Below are positions 1-8,442 of a stretch of 64,000 nt of DNA, piece by piece. Below the pieces are notes generated by a model, which worked only from the letters and a program-made list of their open reading frames with translations, searched no databases and was not told the DNA's origin. The first letter of the stretch is position 1; each line of letters begins with the position of its first letter. The stretch covers positions 1 through 64,000 of the forward strand of contig JAPLUI010000179.1 in NCBI GenBank assembly GCA_026397725.1. Direction: 5' to 3'. The position numbers and the translations under genes were made by a program. Source of the DNA: Verrucomicrobiota bacterium. Lineage in GTDB: Bacteria; Verrucomicrobiota; Verrucomicrobiia; Verrucomicrobiales; Akkermansiaceae.

Positions 1-495
1 AGTTATGGCGAAGCGATGGGTGGCGGACAAAAAGGCAATGGCAAGAAGGCGCGGGCCGGCTTGGTGCGGGCGATTATGGCACACCAAGGCTACGAGGCGG
101 ATGCGCGGCATTGGGCTGGCGAGGTTTCGCGGGAATACCGGATGATATTGTTAGAAGGGGGGGCGGAGAAGCTCAAGGAGGTGGTGAGCGAGGGTGGTGA
201 GCTTGAGGTGAAGGTGGTGCGCAAGGGGATGAAGCAAGTCGCGGTGGATGCGGAGTTGGAGCAACTGCAGCGGAGCCGGGATGTGGCGATGGGGAAGATG
301 CTGCGCTGCCGGGTGAGATATTTCACGGACGGGGCGGTGATCGGGAGCCGGGGATTTGTGGATGAGGTGTTCCGATTGTGTCGGGATCGGTTCGGTGGGA
401 CGCGCAAGGACGGGGCGCGGAAGCTGCGAGGCAGTGGTGCGGCAGCGGCTGGGACACTATGGAGCGCGAGGGATTTGCACCAAGGGATCGGGTAA
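1..495 (+). CDS. REP-associated tyrosine transposase (RAYT, Y1 family), C-terminal part
   Basis: The frame is open from the window edge, so the gene begins upstream and only its last part (about 164 residues) is seen. The segment [20 protein letters not shown] followed by a basic '[10 protein letters not shown]' stretch and a final 'ARDL' is the usual ending of REP-associated tyrosine transposases. These single-strand HUH nucleases are linked to short palindromic REP sequences. The HUH and tyrosine catalytic motifs would lie outside the window, so activity cannot be judged. It abuts another transposon remnant on the opposite strand, so this edge is a mobile-element scar. The family call rests on the C-terminal motif only. 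Confidence 0.7.
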   Translation, partial: SYGEAMGGGQKGNGKKARAGLVRAIMAHQGYEADARHWAGEVSREYRMILLEGGAEKLKEVVSEGGELEVKVVRKGMKQVAVDAELEQLQRSRDVAMGKMLRCRVRYFTDGAVIGSRGFVDEVFRLCRDRFGGTRKDGARKLRGSGAAAAGTLWSARDLHQGIG

Positions 496-716
496 GATCT
501 GCGTTCGCCACATCAAGGCGTGGCGTTTGGACCTGGCCGGAAACCATCAGCTCGGGGTGCTTGAAGAAGTATGGGTCGTGCGGGCTGCCGAACGAACCGC
601 AGGAGAAAACCAAGGCCGGTTGACCGGCGCGGCCGCTGCGACCGGCGCGGCCGCTGCGTTGCGCACCCCGACAGGTGGAGTCTGCACGTCCAGCGATTGG
701 GGTGCTGATGAGCGAG
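496..716. repeat. intergenic stretch with an 18-bp tandem repeat
   Basis: No convincing gene lies between the two transposase remnants. The stretch contains two perfect adjacent copies of accggcgcggccgctgcg, at 623-640 and 641-658. Nothing else is recognised. Confidence 0.5.
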
Positions 717-1178
717 TTAACAGTACAGTTTGTTTGCATGCGCTTCACAGTCATCCCATACCACTCCACGAACGATTGCCAACAGGCGGGAGAAGCTGTG
801 CGCCCAATCCACCATCTGACCTTGGAAGCGCATCAGGACGTAGAGTAGCAGCGCCGCCCAGAGCTGCCAGCGGATTGCTTGTTTGGTGTTTCCCAGGAAG
901 TCACAGATCTGGAGGGTTTGTTTGATCTGCTTGAAGAAGACCTCGATGCCCCAGCGGGCCTGATATAGTTCGCCCACGGTGCTGGCGGCCCATTGAATGT
1001 TGTTGGTGATGAAGACCATCACAACTTCCTTCTCATCGATGATGACGATCATCTCGACACGGCGCATTGCCACAGGGTATTGCGCCCTGCTCTGCAGGGT
1101 CTTCAACACGATGAGGTCATCGCGCAGGATGTTGCCCTGGGGTTTGCGCCGGAGCTTCTTGCGGACGGTGTAAGCCAT
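717..1178 (-). pseudogene. IS4-family transposase, C-terminal fragment
   Basis: The 153-residue frame carries the C-terminal DDE region of IS4/Transposase_11 proteins. The diagnostic YREK motif (Y-x2-R-x3-E-x6-K) is seen in YQARWGIEVFFKQIKQ and is followed by the hydrophobic helix that closes the domain. Full-length proteins are about 350-400 residues. Here the N-terminal half with the first two Asp residues is missing, and an in-frame stop lies just two codons before the first ATG. It is therefore a dead 5'-truncated insertion sequence. No terminal inverted repeats were recognised. Confidence 0.8.
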
Positions 1179-1240
1179 GTAGGGCTATGGTGACTGTGGT
1201 GCTCAATTAATGACCAATGACCCGTTGGCGGGTGCGATTG

Positions 1241-2878
1241 TCAGCCACCGAAGCGTTGGACAATGGGCATGCGGCGGCCAAGCCCGAAGGCCTTGGAGGT
1301 GACGCGCAGACCGGGCGCGGCTTGGTGGCGTTTCCACTCGTTGAGATCGACGCGGCGCTGGATCCAGCGGACGGTGGTTTCCGCATAGCCGATAGCGATG
1401 ATTTCCGCAGGGGAGAGTTGGCGCTCGACGTAAAGCTCGAGGATGGCATCAAGGATGGCATAGGGTGGCAGGGTGTCCTGGTCCGTTTGATCGGGCCGGA
1501 GTTCCGCGCTCGGGGGCTTGTCGATGGTGTTCGAGGGGATGAGTTCGCGGTGGCGGTTGCACCAGCGGGCGACTTCATAGACGCGAACTTTCGGGAGGTC
1601 GGAGATGACGGCCAGGCCACCGCACATGTCGCCGTAAATGGTGCAGTAGCCCACCGCCAGCTCGCTTTTGTTACCGGTGGTGAGCAGCAGGTGGTTTTCC
1701 TTGTTAGACAGGGCCATCAGGAAGAGTCCGCGGATGCGGGCTTGCATGTTTTCCTCGGTGACGTCCTCGGGTTTTCCGGCAAAGACTGGGCGCATGGCCG
1801 CCTTGACCGCTGCAAACGTCTCGCTGATCGGCACCACCTCGCAATGGATGCCGAGGTTGCGGGCGAGCGCCCGGGAATCTGCCACGCTGCCGACGGAGGA
1901 ATACGCGCTCGGCATGGTCAGTCCGTGGACGGCGGCCGGGCCGAGCGCGTCGGCAGCGATGACCGCCGTGAGCGCGGAATCGATGCCGCCGCTCAAGCCA
2001 AGGCAGACGCTGGAAAACCCGCACTTGGTGACGTAATCGCGCAGGCCGAGGACGAGGGCCTGATAGAGTTGGGGCGCGTCGTGGTCCTCGAAGGTGGCAG
2101 TGGGGGTGGCGGTGGCGAAAGGATCGATCACGCGGCAGGCCTCGGCAAAGCCCGGCAGTTGGGCGAGGATGCCGCCGCCGGGAGTGGTGACGAGCGAGTG
2201 GCCGTCAAACACGAGTTGGTCATTGCCACCCACCGAGTTGCAGTAAACGACCGGGACCTTGGCGCTGCGGGCGATGCCGCCGAGCATCGCCCGGCGCATG
2301 GCCGGCTTGCCGAGGTGAAAGGGCGAGGCACTCAGGTTGAGCAGCAGGTCGATGCCTTTGGCGGAGAGTTCCGCGACCGGATCGCGCTCGTAAAGCGGCC
2401 GCTGAAGCTGATCCTCGGTCCAAATGTCCTCGCACAAGGTCACCCCGATGCGCAGGCCTTGCCACGGCACCGGTTCACAGCTTGTCCCGGGCTCAAAGTA
2501 GCGCTGCTCATCGAACACATCGTAAGTGGGCAGCAGGGTTTTCCAGATCCGCTGGCGGATGGCCCCGTGTTCCAGCCATGCGGCGGCGTTGCGAAAGGGC
2601 TTGCCGGGGTGTGCCGGGTGATGGTGATCGGCATAGCCGACCAGCAGCGGCACCCCACGGATTTCACCAGCGAGGTAATCGAGCGCCTGCAGGCACTGGG
2701 GGACAAAGCGGGATTTGAAGATCAGATCCTGTGGCGGATAGCCGACCAACGCCAACTCCGGGGTGATGACCAGGTCCGCACCAGCGTCCAGGCATTCGCG
2801 GTAGCCGGCTAGAATGCGTTTCACGTTGCCGGGGAAATCCCCGACCACCGAGTTGATTTGTGCAAGGCCGATTTTCAT
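1241..2878 (-). CDS. nadE: NAD+ synthase, glutamine-hydrolysing
   Basis: A 545-residue two-domain enzyme that makes NAD+ from deamido-NAD+, ATP and glutamine, the last step of NAD biosynthesis. The N-terminal nitrilase domain starts MKIGLAQINSVVGDFPGN and shows the Glu (TPELALVGYPP), Lys (WKTLLPTYDVFDE) and Cys (TLCEDIW) of the triad. The C-terminal synthetase domain has the ATP-binding loop LGLSGGIDSALTA and later GNKSELAVGYCT. The length fits the glutamine-dependent class. The frame stays open 42 codons upstream, but the conserved start is at 2878. A GGAGGAG sequence lies about 25 bases before that ATG, farther than usual. It is divergent from the TPR gene at 3033. Confidence 0.95.
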   Translation of the reverse strand: MKIGLAQINSVVGDFPGNVKRILAGYRECLDAGADLVITPELALVGYPPQDLIFKSRFVPQCLQALDYLAGEIRGVPLLVGYADHHHPAHPGKPFRNAAAWLEHGAIRQRIWKTLLPTYDVFDEQRYFEPGTSCEPVPWQGLRIGVTLCEDIWTEDQLQRPLYERDPVAELSAKGIDLLLNLSASPFHLGKPAMRRAMLGGIARSAKVPVVYCNSVGGNDQLVFDGHSLVTTPGGGILAQLPGFAEACRVIDPFATATPTATFEDHDAPQLYQALVLGLRDYVTKCGFSSVCLGLSGGIDSALTAVIAADALGPAAVHGLTMPSAYSSVGSVADSRALARNLGIHCEVVPISETFAAVKAAMRPVFAGKPEDVTEENMQARIRGLFLMALSNKENHLLLTTGNKSELAVGYCTIYGDMCGGLAVISDLPKVRVYEVARWCNRHRELIPSNTIDKPPSAELRPDQTDQDTLPPYAILDAILELYVERQLSPAEIIAIGYAETTVRWIQRRVDLNEWKRHQAAPGLRVTSKAFGLGRRMPIVQRFGG

Positions 2879-3032
2879 GAACGCGCTTAGACAACACCCG
2901 TTCACCTCCTCCGCAACATGGAAAAATTCCGCCAAGGCCGCCAGGCGGCCAAAAATTTCTTGAAATTGGTGCAAATGATGGCTTGCCGTGTGGACGATTC
3001 TCACCTAATCTGCGGGCGAAACCATCGCAGTC

Positions 3033-3806
3033 ATGAAGATTTTCCGCATTTTACCCTTCCTAGTCACCTTGAGCCCGGTGTTCGCACAAACCGATGCCGC
3101 CAAGCCGAATCCCAAAACCGACAAGCCGGCAGCCGAGCAAAAACCGCTGCTGCCGAGCCAACAGGCATTCCTCAATCTCCCGGAAGAGCGCCGCAAGGAG
3201 TTTCTCAAGCAGCTTGGCGAAGCGGCCCGCATCTTCCAGCAAAAACGCATTTTCGAGACCTTTGATCTGCTCGACAAGGCGGACGCGATTTTCCCGGACA
3301 GTGAGGAAAGTCTCAACCTCCGTGGCTCATGCTACGTTGAAATCCGCAACTTTGAGAAGGCCCTCGTCACCTTCAACAAGGCCCTGCTGCTGTCCCCGGA
3401 TAATTCCAGCATCAACTTCAACATCGCCGAGGTGCTCTTCGTCACCAAGGAATGGCAGAAATCCCACGATCTGTTTGTGAAAATCGTCAAGGATATTCCT
3501 GCCAGCCAAATCGCCCTCTCCCGCCTCGTGGAGTTCAAGATTCTCCTCTGCAAAAAGAAACTCGGCATGAAGGAAGCAGCCGTCGAGCTTTCCAAGAAAT
3601 ACGACATTGATGACGACTCGCCGTATTATTGCTATGCCCAAGCCGCCATCGCCTATGATGACAAGAACCTCGCCAAGGCCGAGGAATGGCTCGCCGTGGC
3701 TTCCCGCATCTTTCAAAATCCCGAGGTGCTGGCTCCCTGGCAGGATACGATCGTCGAGTTCGGATACATCAAGAGCTTCTATGGTGGTGATTTCAGTGAG
3801 GACTGA
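3033..3806 (+). CDS. secreted tetratricopeptide-repeat protein
   Basis: A 257-residue protein with an N-terminal signal peptide (MKIFRILPFLVTLSPVFAQ) and then a Lys/Pro-rich linker. From about residue 60 onward there are TPR-like helix pairs: the 'SLNLRGSCYVEIRNFEKALV' unit with a following 'NKALLLSPDN', then a second unit containing 'NFNIAEVLF'. It is probably a periplasmic adaptor; no enzymatic motif is seen. Its last 14 bases overlap the 3' end of the convergent gph gene. Confidence 0.75.
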   Translation: MKIFRILPFLVTLSPVFAQTDAAKPNPKTDKPAAEQKPLLPSQQAFLNLPEERRKEFLKQLGEAARIFQQKRIFETFDLLDKADAIFPDSEESLNLRGSCYVEIRNFEKALVTFNKALLLSPDNSSINFNIAEVLFVTKEWQKSHDLFVKIVKDIPASQIALSRLVEFKILLCKKKLGMKEAAVELSKKYDIDDDSPYYCYAQAAIAYDDKNLAKAEEWLAVASRIFQNPEVLAPWQDTIVEFGYIKSFYGGDFSED

Positions 3807-4491
3807 ACGTCCGTGTCGGCCAATACGGTTCGTTTGGCACCTTGTCTAACAAGACGAGAAGCGCCTCCGGGGTGTCGAGCACCGCATCCGGCCGGGTTGC
3901 GAGCAGGGTGTCGAGATCATGATAGCCCCAGGTGACGGCCACGGCCCGCATGCCTGCATTGCGTGCGGTTTCGAGGTCCATGGTGGAATCCCCGATAACC
4001 ATGCATGCCTGCGGGGGCAGGCCCAGCGTGGCGGCTATTTCAAATGCGCCCGCCGGATTCGGTTTGTGCGGTGTTCCGGGCCGTTGGCCGAGCACTGCAG
4101 CGAAGGCCACCGCAGGAAACAAGGCACTCACCATGGCCGTGGTGAACGGATGGGGTTTGTTGGACAATACCGCCAGGGCAGCCCCGCGGTGTTGGAGTTG
4201 CGCCAGCACTCCCGCCACTCCGGGATAGGCTGCGGTGCCCTGCGGCCATGTTAGATCGTAATCCTCCTTGAACGCCTGTTCGAGCTGCCCGAGCAGGCCA
4301 TCCGCCGTGCCATGCGGAGCTGCCCGCGCCACCAGCACGCGTGCTCCGTTGCCAATGAAGCCGCGCACGGCTTGCTGTGAGTGGCCCGCCAGCCCCATGC
4401 CTGCCAAGGCCCGGTTCAGCGAGTTTGCAATGCCGGGCAGCGAGTCCACCAGCGTGCCATCCAGATCAAAAATAAGGGCGTGTTGCGTCAC
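3793..4491 (-). CDS. gph: HAD-family phosphatase, phosphoglycolate phosphatase-like
   Basis: A HAD-superfamily hydrolase of about 232 residues. The phosphate-accepting motif I is LIFDLDGTLVDS, motif II is LSNKPH, and motif IV is VIGDSTMDLETARNAGM. The alpha-helical cap lies between motifs I and II. This arrangement is typical of Gph, which removes 2-phosphoglycolate, though HAD substrate calls are uncertain. The frame is open to 4722. I chose the GTG at 4491 because it puts motif I at residue 8 as in the family; the ATG at 4551 (252 residues) is the alternative. The upstream part of the frame coincides with a hairpin repeat and is probably not coding. Confidence 0.8.
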   Translation of the reverse strand: MTQHALIFDLDGTLVDSLPGIANSLNRALAGMGLAGHSQQAVRGFIGNGARVLVARAAPHGTADGLLGQLEQAFKEDYDLTWPQGTAAYPGVAGVLAQLQHRGAALAVLSNKPHPFTTAMVSALFPAVAFAAVLGQRPGTPHKPNPAGAFEIAATLGLPPQACMVIGDSTMDLETARNAGMRAVAVTWGYHDLDTLLATRPDAVLDTPEALLVLLDKVPNEPYWPTRTFSPH

Positions 4492-4573
4492 CCCCCGAGC
4501 ATGGCTCGGACCGCCCTTGCTGAAAAGCCCCGATGTTGAAAAGTCCCGCATGAGCGATGCCGCACCCCGGATC

Positions 4574-4618
4574 GGGCGAAAGCACCACGGAGCCTCGGTG
4601 CTTGGGGCGTCTTCGCCC
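4574..4618. repeat. nested hairpin repeat upstream of gph
   Basis: Outer arms gggcgaa (4574-4580) and ttcgccc (4612-4618) enclose inner arms agcacc (4581-4586) and ggtgct (4597-4602). A second small palindrome, ccgagc-atg-gctcgg type, lies at 4495-4509. The 4552-4841 gap between gph and truA holds nothing else that I recognise. Its sequence style matches the other small dispersed hairpins in this window. Confidence 0.5.
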
Positions 4619-4841
4619 TCCCTGGGGGGCGGCAGGACAAACAAGTCATGCCATGAGGTGATTCGGAAAAACGACGGGGGCGGCTGCCACGGAGCGGCTG
4701 ACTCCGATCTGCCGAGGCCCATGGTAAGCCAATGAGTGGAGGAGAACAGCTTTTCATGGTCACCTCATGGGCCAGGGCGATTCGGCGATCACCCCTCCTT
4801 GAGGCACTGCCCATCCGCAACCATATTGTCAGGCACTCCTC

Positions 4842-5609
4842 TCAGAGGCGCTGCGGATAAAGAACTTGCTGCAGATACAAGCCGTCCGCCGGGGCGCAGT
4901 GCGGGGATTTGCCATGCGCTAACTCCGGGCCCTGATCGAGCAGGGCGGTGAGGTCGGCGAGAGGAAGTTTGCCCTGGGCCACTTTCACCGCCGCCCCGGT
5001 GAGCAGTCGCACCATTTTGTAGAGAAAGCCGTCGCCCGCGAAGGTGAGGCGGCAGCCGTCTGTTAGAACCGCCAGCGCGGCGGTGTGCAGGGTGCGGTGG
5101 TAGTCCATCGCCGGGGTTTCATTGCCGCGGTAGGCGGCGAAGGCGTGGAAATCATGTCGGCCGGGAAAGCGGCGGAGCGCCGCCGCCAGCAACTCGGCAT
5201 CGAGCGGTCGCGGCAGGTGCCATGCCAGCCCGGCCCGGTGGGGCGGCAGCACCGGGTCGGTGCAGAGGTCGTAATGATAGATCTTCCCGCTCGCGGAAAA
5301 GCGGGAGTGGAACTCCGGCGGCACTTCCTCGCAGGCCATGATGCGGATGGTTGCGGGGAGTTTGGTGTTGAGCGCCGGAACCCAGTTGGAGGGCTGCATG
5401 GTAGTCGCGGGAGGAGCGTCAAAATGGGCGATTTGGGCGAGCGCATGCACGCCGGTGTCGGTGCGCCCGGCACCCTGGATGGGGAGGGCTTGCTTGGCGA
5501 CTGCGAGCAGGGCGGCGCGAAGGTGGTCCTGCACCGTCTTGCCGCCCGGCTGTGATTGCCAGCCGTGATAGGGACGTCCGTCATAGGCGATGGTGAGTTT
5601 CAGGCGCAT
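4842..5609 (-). CDS. truA: tRNA pseudouridine(38-40) synthase TruA
   Basis: A 255-residue enzyme that isomerises uridines 38-40 in the tRNA anticodon arm. The catalytic Asp lies in the signature GAGRTDTGVHALAQ near residue 55. The start MRLKLTIAYDG and the HDFHAFAAYRGN and GDGFLYKMVR motifs follow the TruA pattern. The frame is open 19 codons upstream, but that part reads through a 7-bp repeat tract, and the family starts at the MRLKL methionine (5609). Confidence 0.95.
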   Translation of the reverse strand: MRLKLTIAYDGRPYHGWQSQPGGKTVQDHLRAALLAVAKQALPIQGAGRTDTGVHALAQIAHFDAPPATTMQPSNWVPALNTKLPATIRIMACEEVPPEFHSRFSASGKIYHYDLCTDPVLPPHRAGLAWHLPRPLDAELLAAALRRFPGRHDFHAFAAYRGNETPAMDYHRTLHTAALAVLTDGCRLTFAGDGFLYKMVRLLTGAAVKVAQGKLPLADLTALLDQGPELAHGKSPHCAPADGLYLQQVLYPQRL

Positions 5610-5617
5610 GGGAGCAA

Positions 5618-5650
5618 AGGCAGCAGACGGAAGACAGCAGACATGAGCAG
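5618..5650. repeat. 7-bp-period tract upstream of truA
   Basis: Four to five degenerate 7-bp units of the type aggcagc-agacgga-agacagc-agacatg run end to end just upstream of the truA start. This is one of several heptad tracts in the window. Confidence 0.65.
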
Positions 5651-5746
5651 GCCTTGCGCGGAGCATCCATTCTTATATCCAGTTGGACGGTTGGGATTCA
5701 TTGGCTTACACCAGCAAATGATCGCAAATCCGGGCAATTTGCAAGG

Positions 5747-6388
5747 TCATTTTTCGGCGATCCTGCATTCCGGTGTCAGCTCCCGGCAGAGCATGCAGCG
5801 GGTTCCATCACAGCCGCGGGCGCTGCAATGTTGTCGGCCATAATGGATGATCTGGAGGTGCAAGCGGTTCCATGAGTTGCGGGGAAAGAGTCGCTTGAGG
5901 TCGCGCTCGGTTTGGCCGACGTTTTTTCCGGAAGTGAGTTGCCAGCGGGTGGCGAGCCGATGGATATGGGTGTCGACCGGAAAGGCGGGCACGCCGAACG
6001 CTTGGGACATGACCACCGAAGCGGTCTTGTGGCCGACCCCGGGAAGGGCTTCGAGCGCGGCAAAATCCGCAGGTACCAGGCCGCCGTGTTGCTCGACCAG
6101 GATTTTCGACAGGGCTGAAATCGCGGCGGCTTTCCGCAGTGCAAGACCGCAGGGGCGGATGATGGCTTGGATGGCGTCAACCGCCACCTTCATCATGTCC
6201 TGCGGGTTGTTCGCCAGTGCAAACAGCGCGGGGGTGACTTGGTTGACCCGGACATCCGTGCATTGCGCGGAAAGCAGGACGGCGACCAGCAGGGTGTACG
6301 CATCCCGATGCGCCAGCGGGAGCAGAGTTTCCGGATAGAGTTCGTTGAGACGCCGCCGGAGATGGTCGGCGCGGTGTTGCTGGGTCAT
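5747..6388 (-). CDS. nth: endonuclease III (DNA glycosylase/AP lyase)
   Basis: A base-excision repair glycosylase for oxidised pyrimidines, with AP-lyase activity. The helix-hairpin-helix LPGVGHKTASVV contains the catalytic Lys, and FPVDTHIHRLATR contains the catalytic Asp. A Cys-rich C-terminus (CSARGCDGTRCMLC and a further Cys six residues on) should bind the [4Fe-4S] cluster, although its spacing differs from the classical C-x6-C-x2-C-x5-C. I chose the start MTQQHRADHL (6388), which aligns with the family N-terminus; an ATG eight codons upstream (6412) is possible. Confidence 0.9.
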   Translation of the reverse strand: MTQQHRADHLRRRLNELYPETLLPLAHRDAYTLLVAVLLSAQCTDVRVNQVTPALFALANNPQDMMKVAVDAIQAIIRPCGLALRKAAAISALSKILVEQHGGLVPADFAALEALPGVGHKTASVVMSQAFGVPAFPVDTHIHRLATRWQLTSGKNVGQTERDLKRLFPRNSWNRLHLQIIHYGRQHCSARGCDGTRCMLCRELTPECRIAEK

Positions 6389-6457
6389 GGGGGTGCCGGA
6401 AGACTGCGTCATGCCGGCGACTCTGCAGCGCGAGGGACGGCAGTGTCGAGCCAAGGC

Positions 6458-6742
6458 TCACCACGGACGGCTCACGCGGAAGAACCGGGTGCCGGACGCG
6501 GGCAACGTCACGATGAGCGAATCCCCGCATTTCCATCGAGCCATCGGTGGCGATCGCCCCGCCCATCGCGCCGCGCAGGCACTTGGTGGTCGGAAACCGA
6601 CAGCACGACATCATGGGTCCATGCGATGCATGCCGAGGCTGTTCCAGGTCAGAAGCTGGTTGTTGGCCGCAGTGCCGTTGCCCGTCATGACGAGCAACGC
6701 AACGGGGACGATGAATCGGGTTGCGCGCTGTAGTTGTTTGTG
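6458..6742 (-). pseudogene. remnant of a secreted protein
   Basis: Two pieces of one former secreted gene seem to survive. At 6742-6611 a start codon opens a signal peptide (MHKQLQRATRFIVPVALLVM) that continues to 'NNQLLTWNSLGMHRMD' and then stops. 'NSLGMHCMD' is, to my knowledge, a motif near the N-terminus of some secreted Verrucomicrobia/Planctomycetes proteins. At about 6560-6458, in another frame, reads DSLIVTLPASGTRFFRVSRP and a stop, a typical end of secreted verrucomicrobial proteins. The large middle section is missing. The family is inferred from short motifs only. Confidence 0.5.
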
Positions 6743-6839
6743 CATGCGTTCCGGCGCCATAGTCCATTCGCCACCGCCGCCAACTGCTTTCGCCGACAAC
6801 CCTGTCCGTGTTAGAGACAGGGTTCTTCCCTTCTCTTCC

Positions 6840-6871
6840 ATCCGCGATCTGCGATCCATGATCCTCGATCC
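6840..6871. repeat. 7-bp-period tract (atccgcg type)
   Basis: The units atccgcg, atctgcg, atccatg and atcctcg followed by atcc run with an exact 7-bp period, downstream of the first PiT gene. It is the same unit type as the tracts inside purL. Confidence 0.75.
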
Positions 6872-6925
6872 AATGGCACCACGGCTGAAAGCACGCAGCC
6901 ACGGCCTGCGGCTGGAAGCCCGCAG

Positions 6926-8404
6926 CTACGGAATCCAGCCGCAGAGTTGGCCGCCTTTGACGAGCAGATAGGCGATGCTGCCAGCGGCGGGCAGGGTCAG
7001 GATCCAGGCCCAGAGGATGCGCTCGACGAGCGAGAACTTGAGGGCGTTGAAGCGCTTGGCACAGCCGACGCCCATGATCGCCGTGGTGATGCTGTGGGTG
7101 GTGGAAACGGTCATTCCGAAATAGCCGGTGACAGCCAGCAGGGTGGCGGCAGTGGTCTCGGCCGCGAAGCCGTGGACGGGTTGGAGTTTGACCATCTTGT
7201 GGCCCAGGGTTCTGATGATTCGCCAACCTCCCGACGCCGTGCCGGCGGCCATCGTCAGGGAGCAGATGATCTTGATCCAAATCGGCACATCCGGCGCCAG
7301 GTCATGGACTTTCGCCGCCGCCGCCACCAGCGGGTTTGTTGCCACCGCCTCGGCAGCTTGCATTTCCTGCGTCAGCACGTGGCGCCAAGCGGTGTGTTTG
7401 CCGGCCACCATGCTGCCGAGCAGCGGCAGCTTGGTGATGAGCCGGGCGGCTTCGGTGGCCAGGATGGTTTGATGGGTGCCGTCGGCCAACGCATCGAGGC
7501 GGCTGGCGGACGCCGGATCGTTGACCGCCGCATAAGTCCTGGCCGCAAGCGTTAGAAACGCTTCCTTGAACTCGCCGGGTTGCAGGCGGGCCGCCTCTTC
7601 TTCCAGCACGCCTGCCGCCTGTCGCAGTTGTGCCGGAGTGGCTTGGGGATTCTGCACTTGCCTGATGCTGGCCTCGGCTTGCAGGGACTTGTCCATGCGC
7701 AGGAAGCTGAGGCAGTCCGGCACGGTGGCGAAGGTGCCGGTGGCGGTGGCGGTGACCAGCGCGAGGGTGATCACCCCCATGGTTTTCTGGGCGTCCGACA
7801 GTCCGGTCGCGAAGCCCATGTACGCGGCGCTGACGATTTGGGCCTTGCCGAAAAACCGGTTCACCAAGCGTGGCCGGGCATTACGCAGGAGCGCATAGAA
7901 CAAGCCCATCACCAGCAGTCCGCCGAAAAAACCGATGAGCGGCGAGGTGAGCATTGGAATGATCACCTTGTGCAAGACGCCCTCCATCACGACCTTGCCA
8001 TCCTTGATTTTCCGCACCGACCAGATGATGGCATTGAAATCGCCATGGGCCCTGGCCAAGGCGGCCCCGCAGATGCCGCTGACCAACGCATGGGTGGAAC
8101 TGGACGGCAGCCCGAACCACCAGGTGAGCAGGTTCCAGACGATCCCTCCCAACAGAGCACAGATGATCACCTGGGGGGAAACGAACTGCGCATCCACCAA
8201 CCCCGAAGACACCGTCTTGGCCACCGCATGTCCGGCCAGCGCGCCTATCAGATTGGTGCTTGCCGCCAGAATGATCGCCTGGCGCGGCGTGAGCACCTTG
8301 GTGCCAACCACCGTCGCGATCGAATTGGCCGTATCGTGAAAACCGTTGATGAACTCAAAGGTCAGGGCGATGATGATGACCAGGAAGATGATCGTGAAAC
8401 TCAT
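6926..8404 (-). CDS. PiT-family inorganic phosphate transporter (copy 1)
   Basis: A 492-residue inner-membrane transporter that takes up phosphate, probably as a metal-phosphate complex with protons. Both PiT signatures are seen: NGFHDTANSIATVVGTKV near residue 20 and GTASGGWRIIRTLGHKM near residue 385, each followed by a Thr/Ser-rich helix. A long soluble loop of about 150 residues separates the halves. It lies directly downstream of a close paralogue and a DUF47 gene on the same strand, so the three are probably co-transcribed. Only 38 bases separate the two transporters. Confidence 0.92.
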   Translation of the reverse strand: MSFTIIFLVIIIALTFEFINGFHDTANSIATVVGTKVLTPRQAIILAASTNLIGALAGHAVAKTVSSGLVDAQFVSPQVIICALLGGIVWNLLTWWFGLPSSSTHALVSGICGAALARAHGDFNAIIWSVRKIKDGKVVMEGVLHKVIIPMLTSPLIGFFGGLLVMGLFYALLRNARPRLVNRFFGKAQIVSAAYMGFATGLSDAQKTMGVITLALVTATATGTFATVPDCLSFLRMDKSLQAEASIRQVQNPQATPAQLRQAAGVLEEEAARLQPGEFKEAFLTLAARTYAAVNDPASASRLDALADGTHQTILATEAARLITKLPLLGSMVAGKHTAWRHVLTQEMQAAEAVATNPLVAAAAKVHDLAPDVPIWIKIICSLTMAAGTASGGWRIIRTLGHKMVKLQPVHGFAAETTAATLLAVTGYFGMTVSTTHSITTAIMGVGCAKRFNALKFSLVERILWAWILTLPAAGSIAYLLVKGGQLCGWIP

Positions 8405-8442
8405 GGGGGCGGGCTTCAGGAGTTTTCATGAGAGGCAGACGG

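Noticed and set aside
1217..2812. 531-codon open frame antisense to nadE
   Set aside because: It lies opposite a clear nadE with conserved motifs. Its own translation is Gly/Asp/Val-rich without family motifs, as expected for a GC-rich antisense frame.
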